Source of the DNA: an uncultured Eubacteriales bacterium
Lineage (GTDB): Bacteria > Bacillota > Clostridia > Oscillospirales > CAG-272
Assembly: GCA_934394585.1 (NCBI GenBank)
Contig: CAKRQU010000027.1
Span: 1-20,316 of the forward strand
Direction: 5' to 3'
DNA length: 20,316 nucleotides
In this document: positions 6,681 to 14,637 of the stretch, piece after piece
How positions within the stretch are numbered: the stretch's first letter is position 1
How the letters are laid out: every line of letters starts with the position of its first letter
The notes under the pieces: generated by a model
What the model was told of the DNA's origin: nothing
Seen by the model: the letters and a program-made list of their open reading frames with translations, nothing else
Database searches by the model: none
Position numbers and translations under genes: made by a program

Positions 6681-7586
6681 TTGACACTCGTTATCCTCGC
6701 GGCAGGCATGGGAAGCCGTTTCGGCGGACTCAAGCAGCTTACGCCGCTCACAAAAGAAGGAGAATTTATCATAGATTTTACCGTCTATGATGCCATGCGT
6801 GCCGGTTTTGATAAAATAGTTTTTATCATAAAAGAAGAAAATCTGGAGCTTTTTGAAGAAACCATAGGAAAACGTCTGAAAAGAAACGGCGTGAATTACA
6901 CTTATGCTTTTCAGAAAAACGAATTGCCCGCGGGCTTTATCTCTCCTGCAGGAAGAACAAAGCCATGGGGCACCGCACATGCGGTTCTCTCGGCAAAAAA
7001 TGCGGTAAATGAAAATTTCGGCGTGGTAAATGCCGATGATTTTTACGGCAGAGATGCTTTTTGCAAACTTCATTCTCATCTCGCCACGGCAAAAGACGGC
7101 GAACGCGCCGATTATTGCATGGTCGGCTACTATCTGAAAAATACACTCAGTGAAAACGGTACCGTTTCCCGTGGCGTATGCACGGTAAAAGACGGCAAAC
7201 TTATGCATGTGGCGGAAAACAAAAAACTGCAACGCCGCCCCGACGGCATTGTGATAAACACATGGGACGACGGCAGCATTTCGGAAGTGGATGAAAATTC
7301 CGTGGTTTCCATGAACTGCATGGGATTTACGCCGTCGTTTTTCGACGGGCTGGACGATATGTTCATCGAAGCGCTGAAAGCAAACCGCGACAATATGGAA
7401 AAATTCGAATTTTTCCTCCCGGGCGCCGTTCAGGAAATGATAGACAAAGGAAAAGCCACTGTGGAGGTGACGGAAACCACCTCGGTATGGCACGGCGTGA
7501 CATATCGCGAGGACAGCGAAATATTCACCGATTTTGTTTCCCGACTGAAAGCCGCGGGTGAATATCCCGAAAGCCTCTGGAAATAA
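6681..7586 (+). CDS. Nucleotidyltransferase (NTP_transferase family, sugar-1-phosphate type)
   Basis: The 301-residue enzyme has the nucleotide-binding signature LAAGMGSRFGGLK (6-18), KPWGTAHA (94-101) and NADDFYG (117-123), whose acidic residues should bind the metal. This is the PF00483 family, whose members transfer NMP from an NTP to a sugar phosphate to make an activated sugar; the specific sugar cannot be told. The N-terminus needs the rare start TTG at 6681: AGAGAGGTG (6666-6674) sits correctly upstream, and the family begins directly with M-T-L-V-I-L-A-A-G. An earlier TTG at 6651 has no ribosome binding site. Monocistronic, with its own promoter and terminator. Confidence 0.9.
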   Translation: MTLVILAAGMGSRFGGLKQLTPLTKEGEFIIDFTVYDAMRAGFDKIVFIIKEENLELFEETIGKRLKRNGVNYTYAFQKNELPAGFISPAGRTKPWGTAHAVLSAKNAVNENFGVVNADDFYGRDAFCKLHSHLATAKDGERADYCMVGYYLKNTLSENGTVSRGVCTVKDGKLMHVAENKKLQRRPDGIVINTWDDGSISEVDENSVVSMNCMGFTPSFFDGLDDMFIEALKANRDNMEKFEFFLPGAVQEMIDKGKATVEVTETTSVWHGVTYREDSEIFTDFVSRLKAAGEYPESLWK

Positions 7587-7597
7587 AATAAAAGCAT

Positions 7598-7634
7598 AAA
7601 AAAAACTGTCGCCCGCAGGCGACAGTTTTTTTAT
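7598..7634. terminator. Bidirectional intrinsic terminator
   Basis: ACTGTCGCC (7605-7613), loop CGCA, GGCGACAGT (7618-7626), with an A-run before and a T-run after. It lies between the convergent nucleotidyltransferase and small membrane protein genes. Confidence 0.92.
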
Positions 7635-7641
7635 TTTGAAA

Positions 7642-7932
7642 TCACATAAAAATCGTAAATTTCTTGAATGCGGCTACCGTGATGATATCGGCTACGCAGC
7701 AGATAAGGTAAACCGTGCGGATGAGCCATGCGATAGATCCGGGAAGCTGAACGGAGACAGAAAGCACGCCGAGAACAAACGAAACGAAAATCACCCATCC
7801 GATAACTTTGGATACCGTGGTTTTACCGTAAGCTATTCTCACTGTGCTGCCCACAAGTCCGTCAAGAAAAATCACCAGGATAAGAAGCGCCAGCCAAGGC
7901 AGATTCAGGAAAAAATCAGCTATCTTTTTCAT
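7642..7932 (-). CDS. Small membrane protein of unknown function
   Basis: The 96-residue protein starts MKKIADFFLNLPW and has about three hydrophobic segments (roughly 11-30, 44-62 and 67-88), so it should be an inner-membrane protein. No family is recognised. The ATG at 7932 is chosen because AAGGAG precedes it by 8 nt. An upstream in-frame start at 8004 would overlap the promoter at 7984-8012. Monocistronic. Confidence 0.75.
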   Translation of the reverse strand: MKKIADFFLNLPWLALLILVIFLDGLVGSTVRIAYGKTTVSKVIGWVIFVSFVLGVLSVSVQLPGSIAWLIRTVYLICCVADIITVAAFKKFTIFM

Positions 7933-7983
7933 GTAAAAAATCTCCTTATGAAAATATGTGGGGGTCATACGACCTACTGGTAT

Positions 7984-8012
7984 ATTATATAACCCATGCG
8001 GCAAAAAGTCAA
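7984..8012 (-). promoter_or_regulatory. Sigma-A promoter for the small membrane protein
   Basis: On the minus strand, TTGACT (8012-8007), a 17-nt spacer and TATAAT (7989-7984). The start codon at 7932 is about 52 nt downstream. It lies immediately after the aldose-1-epimerase stop codon. Confidence 0.82.
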
Positions 8013-8023
8013 GTATTTTTTCC

Positions 8024-8869
8024 TTAAGCGACCGTTATCGCATACGAATATTCAAAATCCGCACCCGCTTCGAGCGATATTATTCCCTCTTTTTCGCAAA
8101 GATTGCCGCTCACCTCGGGCGTATCGTTTATTCCGAACCACGGCTCTATGCATACAAAAGGCGCACCGGGCTTTGCCCACAAACCGAGATACGGCGCATT
8201 GTTGTAATCCACACGCACTATCCTGCTGCCGCTTTTCGTGGTGATTTCCACGCCGCGGCTTTTCATTCCCGAAAAAACTATGGCATCGTCATCAAAAAGA
8301 TGCTCTGTTATTTCTATATTTTTCCTCCGCTCCATAAAAGGTTTTGTCCCCGTGCGGAAAGAACTTTTGTCAAAAACAAAAGCGGAAAGCGTTTCGTACT
8401 CGTCAAATTTTATGAAATCGCCCATGGTACAATTGAAAGCGGGATGCGCACCTATCGAGAAAAGCATCTTATCCCCGCCCGTATTTTTTACATTGTAAGT
8501 GACGCCGAGCGTTTTCCCCGAAAGCGTGTATGTTATGCGCAGCTCGAAATCAAACGGATAAACCCGCTTTGTTTCCGCGCCGGAGCAAAGAAGAAACTGT
8601 GCCGTCGTTTCGTCGGCATTCACTATTTCAAAATTGCTCTTTCTCGCAAATCCGTGCTTTTGAAGATAATACTTTTCCCCGCCGTATTCATAGCTGTCGC
8701 CGAAAAGCCTGCCGACAATCGGGAAAAGCACCGGTGACTGACCGCTCCAGTATGCGCTGTCACCCGACCAGATAAATTCCCGCTTAGTGCGCAGATTTTT
8801 CAGGCTCGAAAGCTCCGCTCCGTATGGGTCTATTCCTGCTGAAACCATGTTGTTGCGTAAAGTAATCAA
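8024..8869 (-). CDS. Aldose 1-epimerase family protein (galactose mutarotase-like)
   Basis: A 281-residue protein of the mutarotase-like beta-sandwich family. Visible blocks are FPIVGRL (49-55), KHGFAR (71-76, H72), GAHPAFN (140-146, H142) and CIEPWFG (240-246, with E242 the candidate catalytic base). Such enzymes interconvert alpha and beta anomers of aldoses; members of this LacX-like branch often act on hexose-6-phosphates or unknown sugars. Start: no good ATG exists. TTG 8869 is preferred because GGATGTGA sits 5 nt upstream; GTG 8878 would lie almost inside that site. It has its own consensus promoter. Confidence 0.88.
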   Translation of the reverse strand: MITLRNNMVSAGIDPYGAELSSLKNLRTKREFIWSGDSAYWSGQSPVLFPIVGRLFGDSYEYGGEKYYLQKHGFARKSNFEIVNADETTAQFLLCSGAETKRVYPFDFELRITYTLSGKTLGVTYNVKNTGGDKMLFSIGAHPAFNCTMGDFIKFDEYETLSAFVFDKSSFRTGTKPFMERRKNIEITEHLFDDDAIVFSGMKSRGVEITTKSGSRIVRVDYNNAPYLGLWAKPGAPFVCIEPWFGINDTPEVSGNLCEKEGIISLEAGADFEYSYAITVA

Positions 8870-8892
8870 TGTTCTCACATCCTTTGGCTTTT

Positions 8893-8921
8893 ATTATACA
8901 CCAAAAACACCTTTTTGTCAA
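8893..8921 (-). promoter_or_regulatory. Consensus sigma-A promoter for the aldose 1-epimerase gene
   Basis: On the minus strand, TTGACA (8921-8916), a 17-nt spacer and TATAAT (8898-8893), a perfect match to consensus. The leader is short, about 15-20 nt to the start codon. Confidence 0.88.
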
Positions 8922-9074
8922 TAAAAAATACAGTTTACACTTAGTTTTAATCATTTTAAGCATTTTTTGCCCGAAAATTCATCGCTTTTTGATTTTATAT
9001 ATTTGTATATTACGGCTTTTAGGGATAAAATACACCTGTATAATAATATTTTTGCAAAAAAATTGCTTTTTCTC
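8922..9074. other. AT-rich intergenic stretch
   Basis: About 150 nt between divergent promoters, very AT-rich. It holds only a weak hairpin, GCAA (9054-9057) with TTGC (9063-9066), followed by TTTTT. No gene or clear motif seen. Confidence 0.5.
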
Positions 9075-9103
9075 TTGACAAAAGCCGATTTTTGGCGTAT
9101 TAT
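9075..9103 (+). promoter_or_regulatory. Sigma-A promoter for the T-box leader and thrS
   Basis: TTGACA (9075-9080), a 17-nt spacer and TATTAT (9098-9103). The transcript should start near 9110, just before the T-box stem I. Confidence 0.83.
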
Positions 9104-9124
9104 ATTTTTATACAAAGAAAAAGC

Positions 9125-9341
9125 TTTAAGGGACACGGCATTTTCCCCGCCTTTTCAGAGAGAGCCGCATTCGCTGCGAGCGGCTTACCGCGGTGTTTTT
9201 TGTTACCACCCTTATTATGCGCGTGCAGGAAATGGCACGCCGCGCTCCGCGCGTTACAGCGGCAAGAGTTAAATTTCTGAGTGGAACCGTGTTTATCAAA
9301 GCACCTCATTGCATTGTTTTTGCAATGGGGTTTTATTTTTT
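9125..9341 (+). promoter_or_regulatory. T-box riboswitch (threonine)
   Basis: A tRNA-sensing leader that lets thrS be transcribed when uncharged tRNA-Thr is abundant. The stem I base AAGGG (9128-9132) pairs with CCCTT (9209-9213). The AGAGAGAG motif is at about 9157-9164. A candidate specifier codon ACC (Thr) lies at 9205-9207 on the 3' side of stem I, followed by a purine. A further hairpin is GCGTGC (9221-9226) with GCACGC (9235-9240). The T-box sequence AGTGGAACCGTG is at 9280-9291. It ends in a terminator: CCTCATTGCA (9304-9313) pairs with TGCAATGGGG (9321-9330), followed by a T-rich run to 9341. Confidence 0.9.
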
Positions 9342-9360
9342 ATCGAAAGGAAGAAAAATC

Positions 9361-11124
9361 ATGAAAATCATCGATCAGAACGGCGGCATCGTGGAAAGCA
9401 CCTTTGAAGAAGAGCTGGGCAGACATGCGCTCCGTCATACCGCTTCTCACATTCTCGCGCAGGCCGTAAAGCGCCTGTATCCCGATACGAAGCTGGCGAT
9501 AGGTCCCGCCATTGCCGACGGCTTCTATTACGATTTTGACCGCGATACGCCCTTTACCGAGGACGACCTTTCCAAAATCGAAGCCGAAATGAAGAAAATA
9601 GTAAAGGAAAATATCAAGCTCGAGCGCTTCACTCTTCCCCGCGAAGAGGCGCTGAAGCTCACCCGGGAAATGGGCGAGCCGTACAAAACCGAGCTGATAA
9701 ACGATCTCCCCGAGGACGCTACCATCAGCTTTTTCCGTCAGGGCGATTTCACCGATCTCTGCGCAGGTCCTCATGTAACCTATACTTCCGCCGTAAAGGC
9801 ATTCAAGCTCACGAGCGTTGCGGGCGCATACTGGCGCGGCAATGAGAAAAACAAAATGCTCGTGCGCATATACGGCACGGCTTTCGCAAAGAAAGAGGAT
9901 CTCGAAGAATACCTCACCCGCATAGAAGAGGCAAAGAAGCGCGACCACAGAAAGCTCGGCAAAGAGCTGGGGCTTTTCGCTCTCCGCGACGAAGCTCCCG
10001 GTATGCCCTTCTTCCTCCCGAAAGGCATGCTCCTGCGCAATACCCTCATCGACTACTGGCACGAAGTTCACACAAAATGGGGCTACGACGAGATATCCAC
10101 GCCGCAGATCATGCGCCGCACTCTCTGGGAAACCTCGGGACACTGGGATCATTATAAGGAAAATATGTATACCACCGTCATCGACGGCGAGGATTTTGCA
10201 ATAAAGCCCATGAACTGCCCCGGCAGTATCCTCGTATACCAGCTGGAGCCTCATTCATACAAAGAGCTGCCCATCCGCTACGGCGAACTCGGCAAAGTGC
10301 ATCGCCACGAGCTTTCCGGCGCGCTCCACGGACTTTTCCGCGTGCGTTGCTTCACGCAGGACGATGCGCATATACTCCTCGCTCCCGAGCAGATAAAGGA
10401 CGAAGTGGTGCGCATAGCGCAGCTTTTCGACGAGGTTTATTCCCTCTTCGGTCTGCCGTATAAAATAGAGCTTTCCACCATGCCCGAGGATCATATCGGT
10501 TCCGAGGAAGATTGGAAAGTTGCCACCGACGCACTGGCAGACGCCATCACGAGCATCGGCAAATCATATATCATAAACGAAGGCGACGGCGCATTCTACG
10601 GACCGAAGCTCGATTTCCACATTCAGGACAGCCTCGGAAGAACATGGCAGTGCGGCACAATCCAGCTCGACTATCAGCTTCCCGGCAGATTCGGGCTCGA
10701 ATACACGGGTGCCGACGGCGAAAAGCACTGCCCTGTTATGATTCACCGTGTGGTATTCGGCTCGGTAGAACGCTTTATCGGCGTTATCATAGAGCATTTC
10801 GGCGGCAAATTCCCGCTCTGGCTCTCGCCCGTGCAGGCTAAGATTATCACTATCACCGATCGCGCCGCAGGCTATGCAAAGGAAGTAAACGATGCTCTGC
10901 GCAAAGCAAAGCTCCGCACGGAAACAGATCTGCGCAGTGAAAGTGCCAACTACAAGATACGTCAGGCTCAGCTTGAAAAGGTTCCTTACATGCTCGTGCT
11001 CGGCGACAAGGAAGTTGAAAACGGCACAGTAGCCGTGCGCGACAGAAACGGCAAAACCACCGTAATGTCACTCGACGATTTCATTGCAAAAGCAAGCGAA
11101 GAAAACATCACGAGAAGCAAATAA
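9361..11124 (+). CDS. thrS: Threonine--tRNA ligase
   Basis: Charges tRNA-Thr with threonine; class II synthetase, cytoplasmic. The 587-residue protein has an editing domain with HTASH (26-30) and CAGPH (134-138), which removes mischarged serine. The catalytic core has zinc ligands C286 (MNCPGS), H337 (DDAHIL) and H462 (MIHRVV), motif 2 around FRVRCFTQDD (326-335) and motif 3 at about 465-480; an anticodon-binding domain runs from about 488. The N-terminal TGS domain of the 642-residue E. coli enzyme is nearly absent, as in some other Clostridia. The ATG at 9361 follows AAAGGAAG. Expression is controlled by the T-box upstream. Confidence 0.97.
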   Translation: MKIIDQNGGIVESTFEEELGRHALRHTASHILAQAVKRLYPDTKLAIGPAIADGFYYDFDRDTPFTEDDLSKIEAEMKKIVKENIKLERFTLPREEALKLTREMGEPYKTELINDLPEDATISFFRQGDFTDLCAGPHVTYTSAVKAFKLTSVAGAYWRGNEKNKMLVRIYGTAFAKKEDLEEYLTRIEEAKKRDHRKLGKELGLFALRDEAPGMPFFLPKGMLLRNTLIDYWHEVHTKWGYDEISTPQIMRRTLWETSGHWDHYKENMYTTVIDGEDFAIKPMNCPGSILVYQLEPHSYKELPIRYGELGKVHRHELSGALHGLFRVRCFTQDDAHILLAPEQIKDEVVRIAQLFDEVYSLFGLPYKIELSTMPEDHIGSEEDWKVATDALADAITSIGKSYIINEGDGAFYGPKLDFHIQDSLGRTWQCGTIQLDYQLPGRFGLEYTGADGEKHCPVMIHRVVFGSVERFIGVIIEHFGGKFPLWLSPVQAKIITITDRAAGYAKEVNDALRKAKLRTETDLRSESANYKIRQAQLEKVPYMLVLGDKEVENGTVAVRDRNGKTTVMSLDDFIAKASEENITRSK

Positions 11125-11135
11125 ATCCGCATAGA

Positions 11136-11171
11136 TATCAAAAAGCCTTGCTGCAGCAAGGCTTTTTGATA
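11136..11171. terminator. Perfect-palindrome intrinsic terminator
   Basis: A perfect 36-nt palindrome centred on CTGCAG (11151-11156), with arms reading AAAAAGCCTTG and CAAGGCTTTTT. It ends thrS transcription; the T-tract forms part of the arm. Confidence 0.88.
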
Positions 11172-11198
11172 ATATACAATTGTATATCGGAGGAAATT

Positions 11199-11663
11199 AT
11201 GAGCGAAGCAAAAATAAAAATCGTAAATATGGTGATGGTGTATAACGAAAAAGGCGATGTTCTGGCGCTGGACAAAATCCATCCCGATTGGGGCGGTATC
11301 ACCTTCCCCGGCGGCAAGGTGCAGGCGGGCGAAAGCATTTACGAAAGCGCCGTCCGCGAAGTAAAAGAAGAAACCGGACTTGATATTTCCTCGCTCGAGC
11401 CGTGCGGCATAGTTCACTGGGCGGCACAAAGCGGCGAGAGATATCTCGAATTTCTTTTCCGCACAAAATGCTACAGCGGCAGGCTCTGCGAACCCACGCA
11501 CGAAGGCAGGGTTTTCTGGACATCGCGTGAAAGCATCAAAAATTCGCCGGACCTGTCGATGAATTTCAAATATTATCTCCCCATGTTTTTTGAGGACAGA
11601 TATTCCGAGCTTTTCTTCCGATGGGACGGAAAGGCATGGGGCGGCACTCCGGAATATAAATGA
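11199..11663 (+). CDS. Nudix hydrolase (MutT-like)
   Basis: The 154-residue protein carries a complete Nudix box from G39 to L61: G, five residues, E45, seven residues, then REVKEETGL. It hydrolyses a nucleoside diphosphate linked to another moiety. The strands before the box and DWGGITFPGG resemble 8-oxo-dGTP or pyrimidine nucleotide hydrolases, but the substrate cannot be fixed. The ATG at 11199 has CGGAGG (11188-11193) 5 nt upstream. It sits 74 nt after thrS, beyond a strong terminator, so it depends either on read-through or on a promoter inside 11165-11190 (TATACAAT-like, weak). Its stop overlaps its own terminator. Confidence 0.92.
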   Translation: MSEAKIKIVNMVMVYNEKGDVLALDKIHPDWGGITFPGGKVQAGESIYESAVREVKEETGLDISSLEPCGIVHWAAQSGERYLEFLFRTKCYSGRLCEPTHEGRVFWTSRESIKNSPDLSMNFKYYLPMFFEDRYSELFFRWDGKAWGGTPEYK

Positions 11664-12102
11664 GAGGCTGTTTTTTCAGCCTCTTTTTTGTTTGCCCAAA
11701 CAGAACCGGTGCCGCGCCGATACAGATATTGCCGCAGAAATCCGCATTTACTGGCATTACATCGCGCTGTTCGTAAGCCGCCATGCCGTAGCATGAAAAA
11801 AGATTGCCGCAAAAGCGGACATTTCTCGCAGGCAAAACATCTCTGCCGCCCTGATGCGTCACACAGGAATCGTAAATATTATAAAAAAGGCAGTTTTCCG
11901 CCGTGCGGTTTTCCGCGATATCTCGGAATTCTAACGCATTGCCGAAACGGATTTTGCGTTTCATATTCCATACGCCGCCGCGCTTTATATAAACCTTATC
12001 CCCTGCCTTCGCAAAAGCAAAAGCAGGGGTCTTTTTCGGTTTTTCGGCGGAAAGCCCGTCGTTTTCATCGTTTCCGCAATTCATATCTATATAATATTCC
12101 AC
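11566..12102 (-). pseudogene. Decayed right-handed beta-helix protein
   Basis: An open frame of 178 codons. The 5' part (YYIDMNCGNDENDGLS, then AGDKVYIKRGGVW) looks like the start of pectate-lyase-type beta-helix proteins. The next part (ENCLFYNIYDSCVTHQGG, NVRFCGNLFSCYGMAAYEQRD) looks like the late coils of the same family, so several hundred codons appear deleted between them. After about 11700 the frame runs through the Nudix terminator and into the opposite strand of the Nudix gene, so the last about 45 residues are not original. The 5' signals are intact: promoter 12133-12161, GGAGGG (12116-12111), and GTG start at 12102. It could be a polysaccharide-active enzyme or, given its place after the phage tail hub, a tailspike remnant. 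Confidence 0.6.
11663..11689 (+). terminator. Intrinsic terminator after the Nudix gene
   Basis: AGAGGCTG (11663-11670), a T6 loop, CAGCCTCT (11677-11684), then a T-run to 11689. The hairpin begins on the last base of the TGA stop codon. Confidence 0.9.
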
Positions 12103-12132
12103 AGCATTTTCCCTCCGCCATATTCCGTGATT

Positions 12133-12161
12133 ATTTTATCATCAAAAAGAGATTATGTCAA
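12133..12161 (-). promoter_or_regulatory. Sigma-A promoter of the beta-helix remnant
   Basis: On the minus strand, TTGACA (12161-12156), a 17-nt spacer, and TAAAAT (12138-12133) preceded by an extended -10 TGA. It begins 3 nt after the stop codon of the tail hub gene, and no terminator separates the two, so operon transcription could also run into it. Confidence 0.75.
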
Positions 12162-12163
12162 CC

Positions 12164-14017
12164 TCATTTTACGGGGATGAAATCTATGAGTATCCTGTCT
12201 ATCATGATGGGATTTTCGGAAGAAATCTCTATCCTGAAAAAGTTGAATCTGCGGCGGAAAGGGCGTATGCGGTATTCGCGCAGCATCCCGTCGGAGGAAG
12301 CCGCGCCCGCGGTATAAACATCGGGAGAAGCCACGCCGTCATAGCCGAGCGAAACGGTGAAAACCCCGCCGCTTCTCGCAAAAATCCGTATGCCGGTCAC
12401 GATTTTTTCCTTGCCCGACAAGGAAAAATCGCTTGTTATACTTCCGTATAAATTCCCCGATGAGCTCTCCGATGAGTAGTTCATTTTTGCGCATACGGGC
12501 ATGGCGCTTCCCTGCGGTATATAATATATCTCGTTTCCCGACGAGGAAAGAAATTCGCGCACATTCATATCGTTGCGCATATACCAGACATGGTCGCGCT
12601 CATTTTTTTCGGAATCGGCTCCGTTTGTCGGTGCATGCGCGAAAAAGTTCCACAGGTATGTTTTCGCGCCTATCGAAATGGCATAATATCCGCCGCAGAA
12701 ATCCGCCTTTGCGTTTTGTCTGTCCTCCTCTGAGCAGGCGAAAAATCCGTATTCGCCTCCCTCGATATCGGCGGAAATTTTCTTATTCATATCGCGCTCC
12801 GAAAAGCCGTATTTGTCAAAATAAAATATCCCGCGCTTTGAATTGGCAAAAACTATTTTGTCATTGAAAGCCACGGCGCTGCCCGGCATATCGCATCCGA
12901 AATCGCTTTTTATCAGCGAAACCGAGCTGTTTTCCGCCTTTCCGTCGGCGGAAATCTGCATTTTGTATACCGCCTGATCGCAGAGCAAAGCATATCCGCC
13001 GCTGTACGGCAGTATTGCCGCGGTTTTATACGGGATATTCATCGCGGAGCATTCGCTGTATGGCATATAAAGAGTGTCCGCATCCATTTTGAAAAATCCC
13101 GCCTTTCTTTTGTCGGAAGCATCGCCGCATGTGCATATCAGCACGGGAAAATCGCCCGTAGCCTCGCCGACCGTGTATGATGAAGCCCCGAAAAGCAGAT
13201 TTTTCATTTTCTTTACGGAAGAAGCCGAAACAAGCCCACCGCCCTCGGCAAGGCGAAAATATACCGTATATCCGCCGCTCGTGCCTGCGGTTGTCAAAGT
13301 GACGCGGATTTTCGTGCCGTAAGAAACCGCCGTAAATTCCGAATCCGAAAGAAATCTGCCGCTCGGGTCCTTTACCATTACGCCCTGCGCGGATGCATTC
13401 ATCGACGAAGGCGAAACGAAGGTTTCCTTCGCTTCGGCGGAATATTTCACAGCCACGCTGTCGCAAAGCAGATTTATCTGCTCGCTTTCGCGCGTATATG
13501 TATTGCCGTCGGCGGAAACCCCGCTGAACATCAGCGGTATTTTCGGCGTAAGCGCGGAATAAGTTCCCTCGGAAGCGGAAAATTTATATACCTTGCTCCC
13601 GTCCGCCGCGAAAAAATATCCGCCGTAAAAAAATACCGCCTGCGAAGCCGCAGAAAAAATGTCTTTGTATACGACGGTATTACCCGAAGCAAGCCGCATC
13701 ACGGCAGAGGAACCTATCACGAGCATATCCGAAGCGTCGCCGCGGCAATGCTTTTTTATCTGCGCCTGCGAAAGCGCCGAAAGGCTCTCCGCCACCGTAT
13801 CCGAAACTGTCACCGATTCCGGTTCCGGAAGCGAGCAAAGCCTGCCCTCGTCGCTTATCATATTTATCATCAGTACTGAGCAATCCTTGCCCGCGCTTTT
13901 GCAAAGACGCACGCCCCCGCCGAAATCATCTATACCGAATGTATGAAGGGCATTTCCCGCGCTTTCAAAACGCGTGTATTTATCGGAAATGAAGCCTGAA
14001 TTTTTACCCTCGCTCAC
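12164..14017 (-). CDS. Phage tail hub / stopper-like protein (beta-propeller type)
   Basis: The 617-residue protein has repeated short beta motifs of the form 'GGY-ALLCD-AVYKM' and 'NDKIVFANSKRGIFYFDKYG', suggesting a beta-propeller. The N-terminus ends a flexible lead into a GIDDFGGGVRL segment. The C-terminus (TGIRIFARSGG, then NFFRIEISSENPIMIDRILIDF) looks like a closing beta-sandwich. Place and shape fit the P22 gp10-like stabilisation or hub proteins that close the head-tail channel. Family membership is inferred from order and pattern, not from a firm signature. It starts with GTG at 14017, overlapping the adaptor stop codon (GTGA), with GAGGTAG upstream, so it is translationally coupled. 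It is the last gene of the operon. Confidence 0.65.
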   Translation of the reverse strand: MSEGKNSGFISDKYTRFESAGNALHTFGIDDFGGGVRLCKSAGKDCSVLMINMISDEGRLCSLPEPESVTVSDTVAESLSALSQAQIKKHCRGDASDMLVIGSSAVMRLASGNTVVYKDIFSAASQAVFFYGGYFFAADGSKVYKFSASEGTYSALTPKIPLMFSGVSADGNTYTRESEQINLLCDSVAVKYSAEAKETFVSPSSMNASAQGVMVKDPSGRFLSDSEFTAVSYGTKIRVTLTTAGTSGGYTVYFRLAEGGGLVSASSVKKMKNLLFGASSYTVGEATGDFPVLICTCGDASDKRKAGFFKMDADTLYMPYSECSAMNIPYKTAAILPYSGGYALLCDQAVYKMQISADGKAENSSVSLIKSDFGCDMPGSAVAFNDKIVFANSKRGIFYFDKYGFSERDMNKKISADIEGGEYGFFACSEEDRQNAKADFCGGYYAISIGAKTYLWNFFAHAPTNGADSEKNERDHVWYMRNDMNVREFLSSSGNEIYYIPQGSAMPVCAKMNYSSESSSGNLYGSITSDFSLSGKEKIVTGIRIFARSGGVFTVSLGYDGVASPDVYTAGAASSDGMLREYRIRPFRRRFNFFRIEISSENPIMIDRILIDFIPVK

Positions 14018-14577
14018 TGCAATCTACCTCTCTTTGCCGAAAAAATACTGCCGAGCCGCGCGCTTATGCCCTTTTTGTAAATCGCCGTCATCCTGTCGTC
14101 GTATTCGGTCATCAGGCGCATATATCTGTATCTGTCGTCGGGATATATCCTCTGGCAAAGCTCGGCAGCCGCCGCATAAGCCACGGCATCGCATGCGATA
14201 TCGTCCAGCTCGAGCACTGCGCTGTCCGACGTGGTGCTCGTTATCGCGGTCGGATAAGCATAATATACAATAGTATAAGTTCCCGCTTTTTCCGCGAAAA
14301 GGAAGTCTGCGCCTGCATAAACGCCGTCCGGCTCAGCCGCGGCAAAAAAGTCGCCCGGCTTATTTGCGCAGGGCTTTCCCTCGTACATATAAAAAGTCAT
14401 TGTCGCGGATTTTTTCAGCGCGCGTGCGTCCACCGCGACTTTTCTCATGCACATATCTATGCTTTTTATCATGGCAGATTTCAGATTTTCCTGCAATGCC
14501 GCCGTGTTTTCTCCCGCAGCAAATTCATCCGCTCCGATAAGCATTTTTACTTTGTCGCAAAGATTTCCGAAAGTCAT
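14014..14577 (-). CDS. Putative head-tail adaptor (connector) protein
   Basis: The 187-residue protein lies between the major capsid gene and the tail hub, where phages encode the ring that binds under the portal. The N-terminus (1-60) is helical (MTFGNLCDKVKMLIG). A beta-rich middle (about 66-120) ends in TYTIVYYAYPTAI. The C-terminal helices (LDDIACDAVAYAAAAELCQRIY, then YRYMRLMTEYDDRM) are typical of adaptor or tail accessory proteins, whose late helices dock to the portal. ATG 14577 follows AAAGGAGG at 5 nt. It is coupled to the downstream gene by a GTGA overlap. Confidence 0.65.
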   Translation of the reverse strand: MTFGNLCDKVKMLIGADEFAAGENTAALQENLKSAMIKSIDMCMRKVAVDARALKKSATMTFYMYEGKPCANKPGDFFAAAEPDGVYAGADFLFAEKAGTYTIVYYAYPTAITSTTSDSAVLELDDIACDAVAYAAAAELCQRIYPDDRYRYMRLMTEYDDRMTAIYKKGISARLGSIFSAKRGRLQ

Positions 14578-14590
14578 ATAGCCTCCTTTC

Positions 14591-14614
14591 GCCGCGCCGC
14601 CTGCGCGGCGCGGC
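14591..14614. promoter_or_regulatory. GC-rich hairpin between capsid and adaptor genes
   Basis: GCCGCGCCG (14591-14599) pairs perfectly with CGGCGCGGC (14606-14614), with a 6-nt loop. On the minus-strand transcript it lies in the 60-nt gap after the major capsid stop codon and 14 nt before the adaptor start, directly ahead of the AAAGGAGG site. There is no T-run, so it is more likely an mRNA 3'-end stabiliser or partial attenuator than a full terminator. Confidence 0.6.
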
Positions 14615-14637
14615 ATTTCTTTTGTAAATTATAAATA

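Noticed and set aside
6645..7493. 282-codon minus-strand frame opposite the nucleotidyltransferase
   Set aside because: Antisense shadow of a gene with clear motifs and start signals; no recognisable domain.
9340..10254. 304-codon minus-strand frame opposite thrS
   Set aside because: Antisense shadow of the conserved synthetase; no ribosome binding site.
12433..14273. Plus-strand frames over the hub and adaptor genes
   Set aside because: They are short antisense frames with no start signals; the minus-strand genes overlap in the correct way for an operon.
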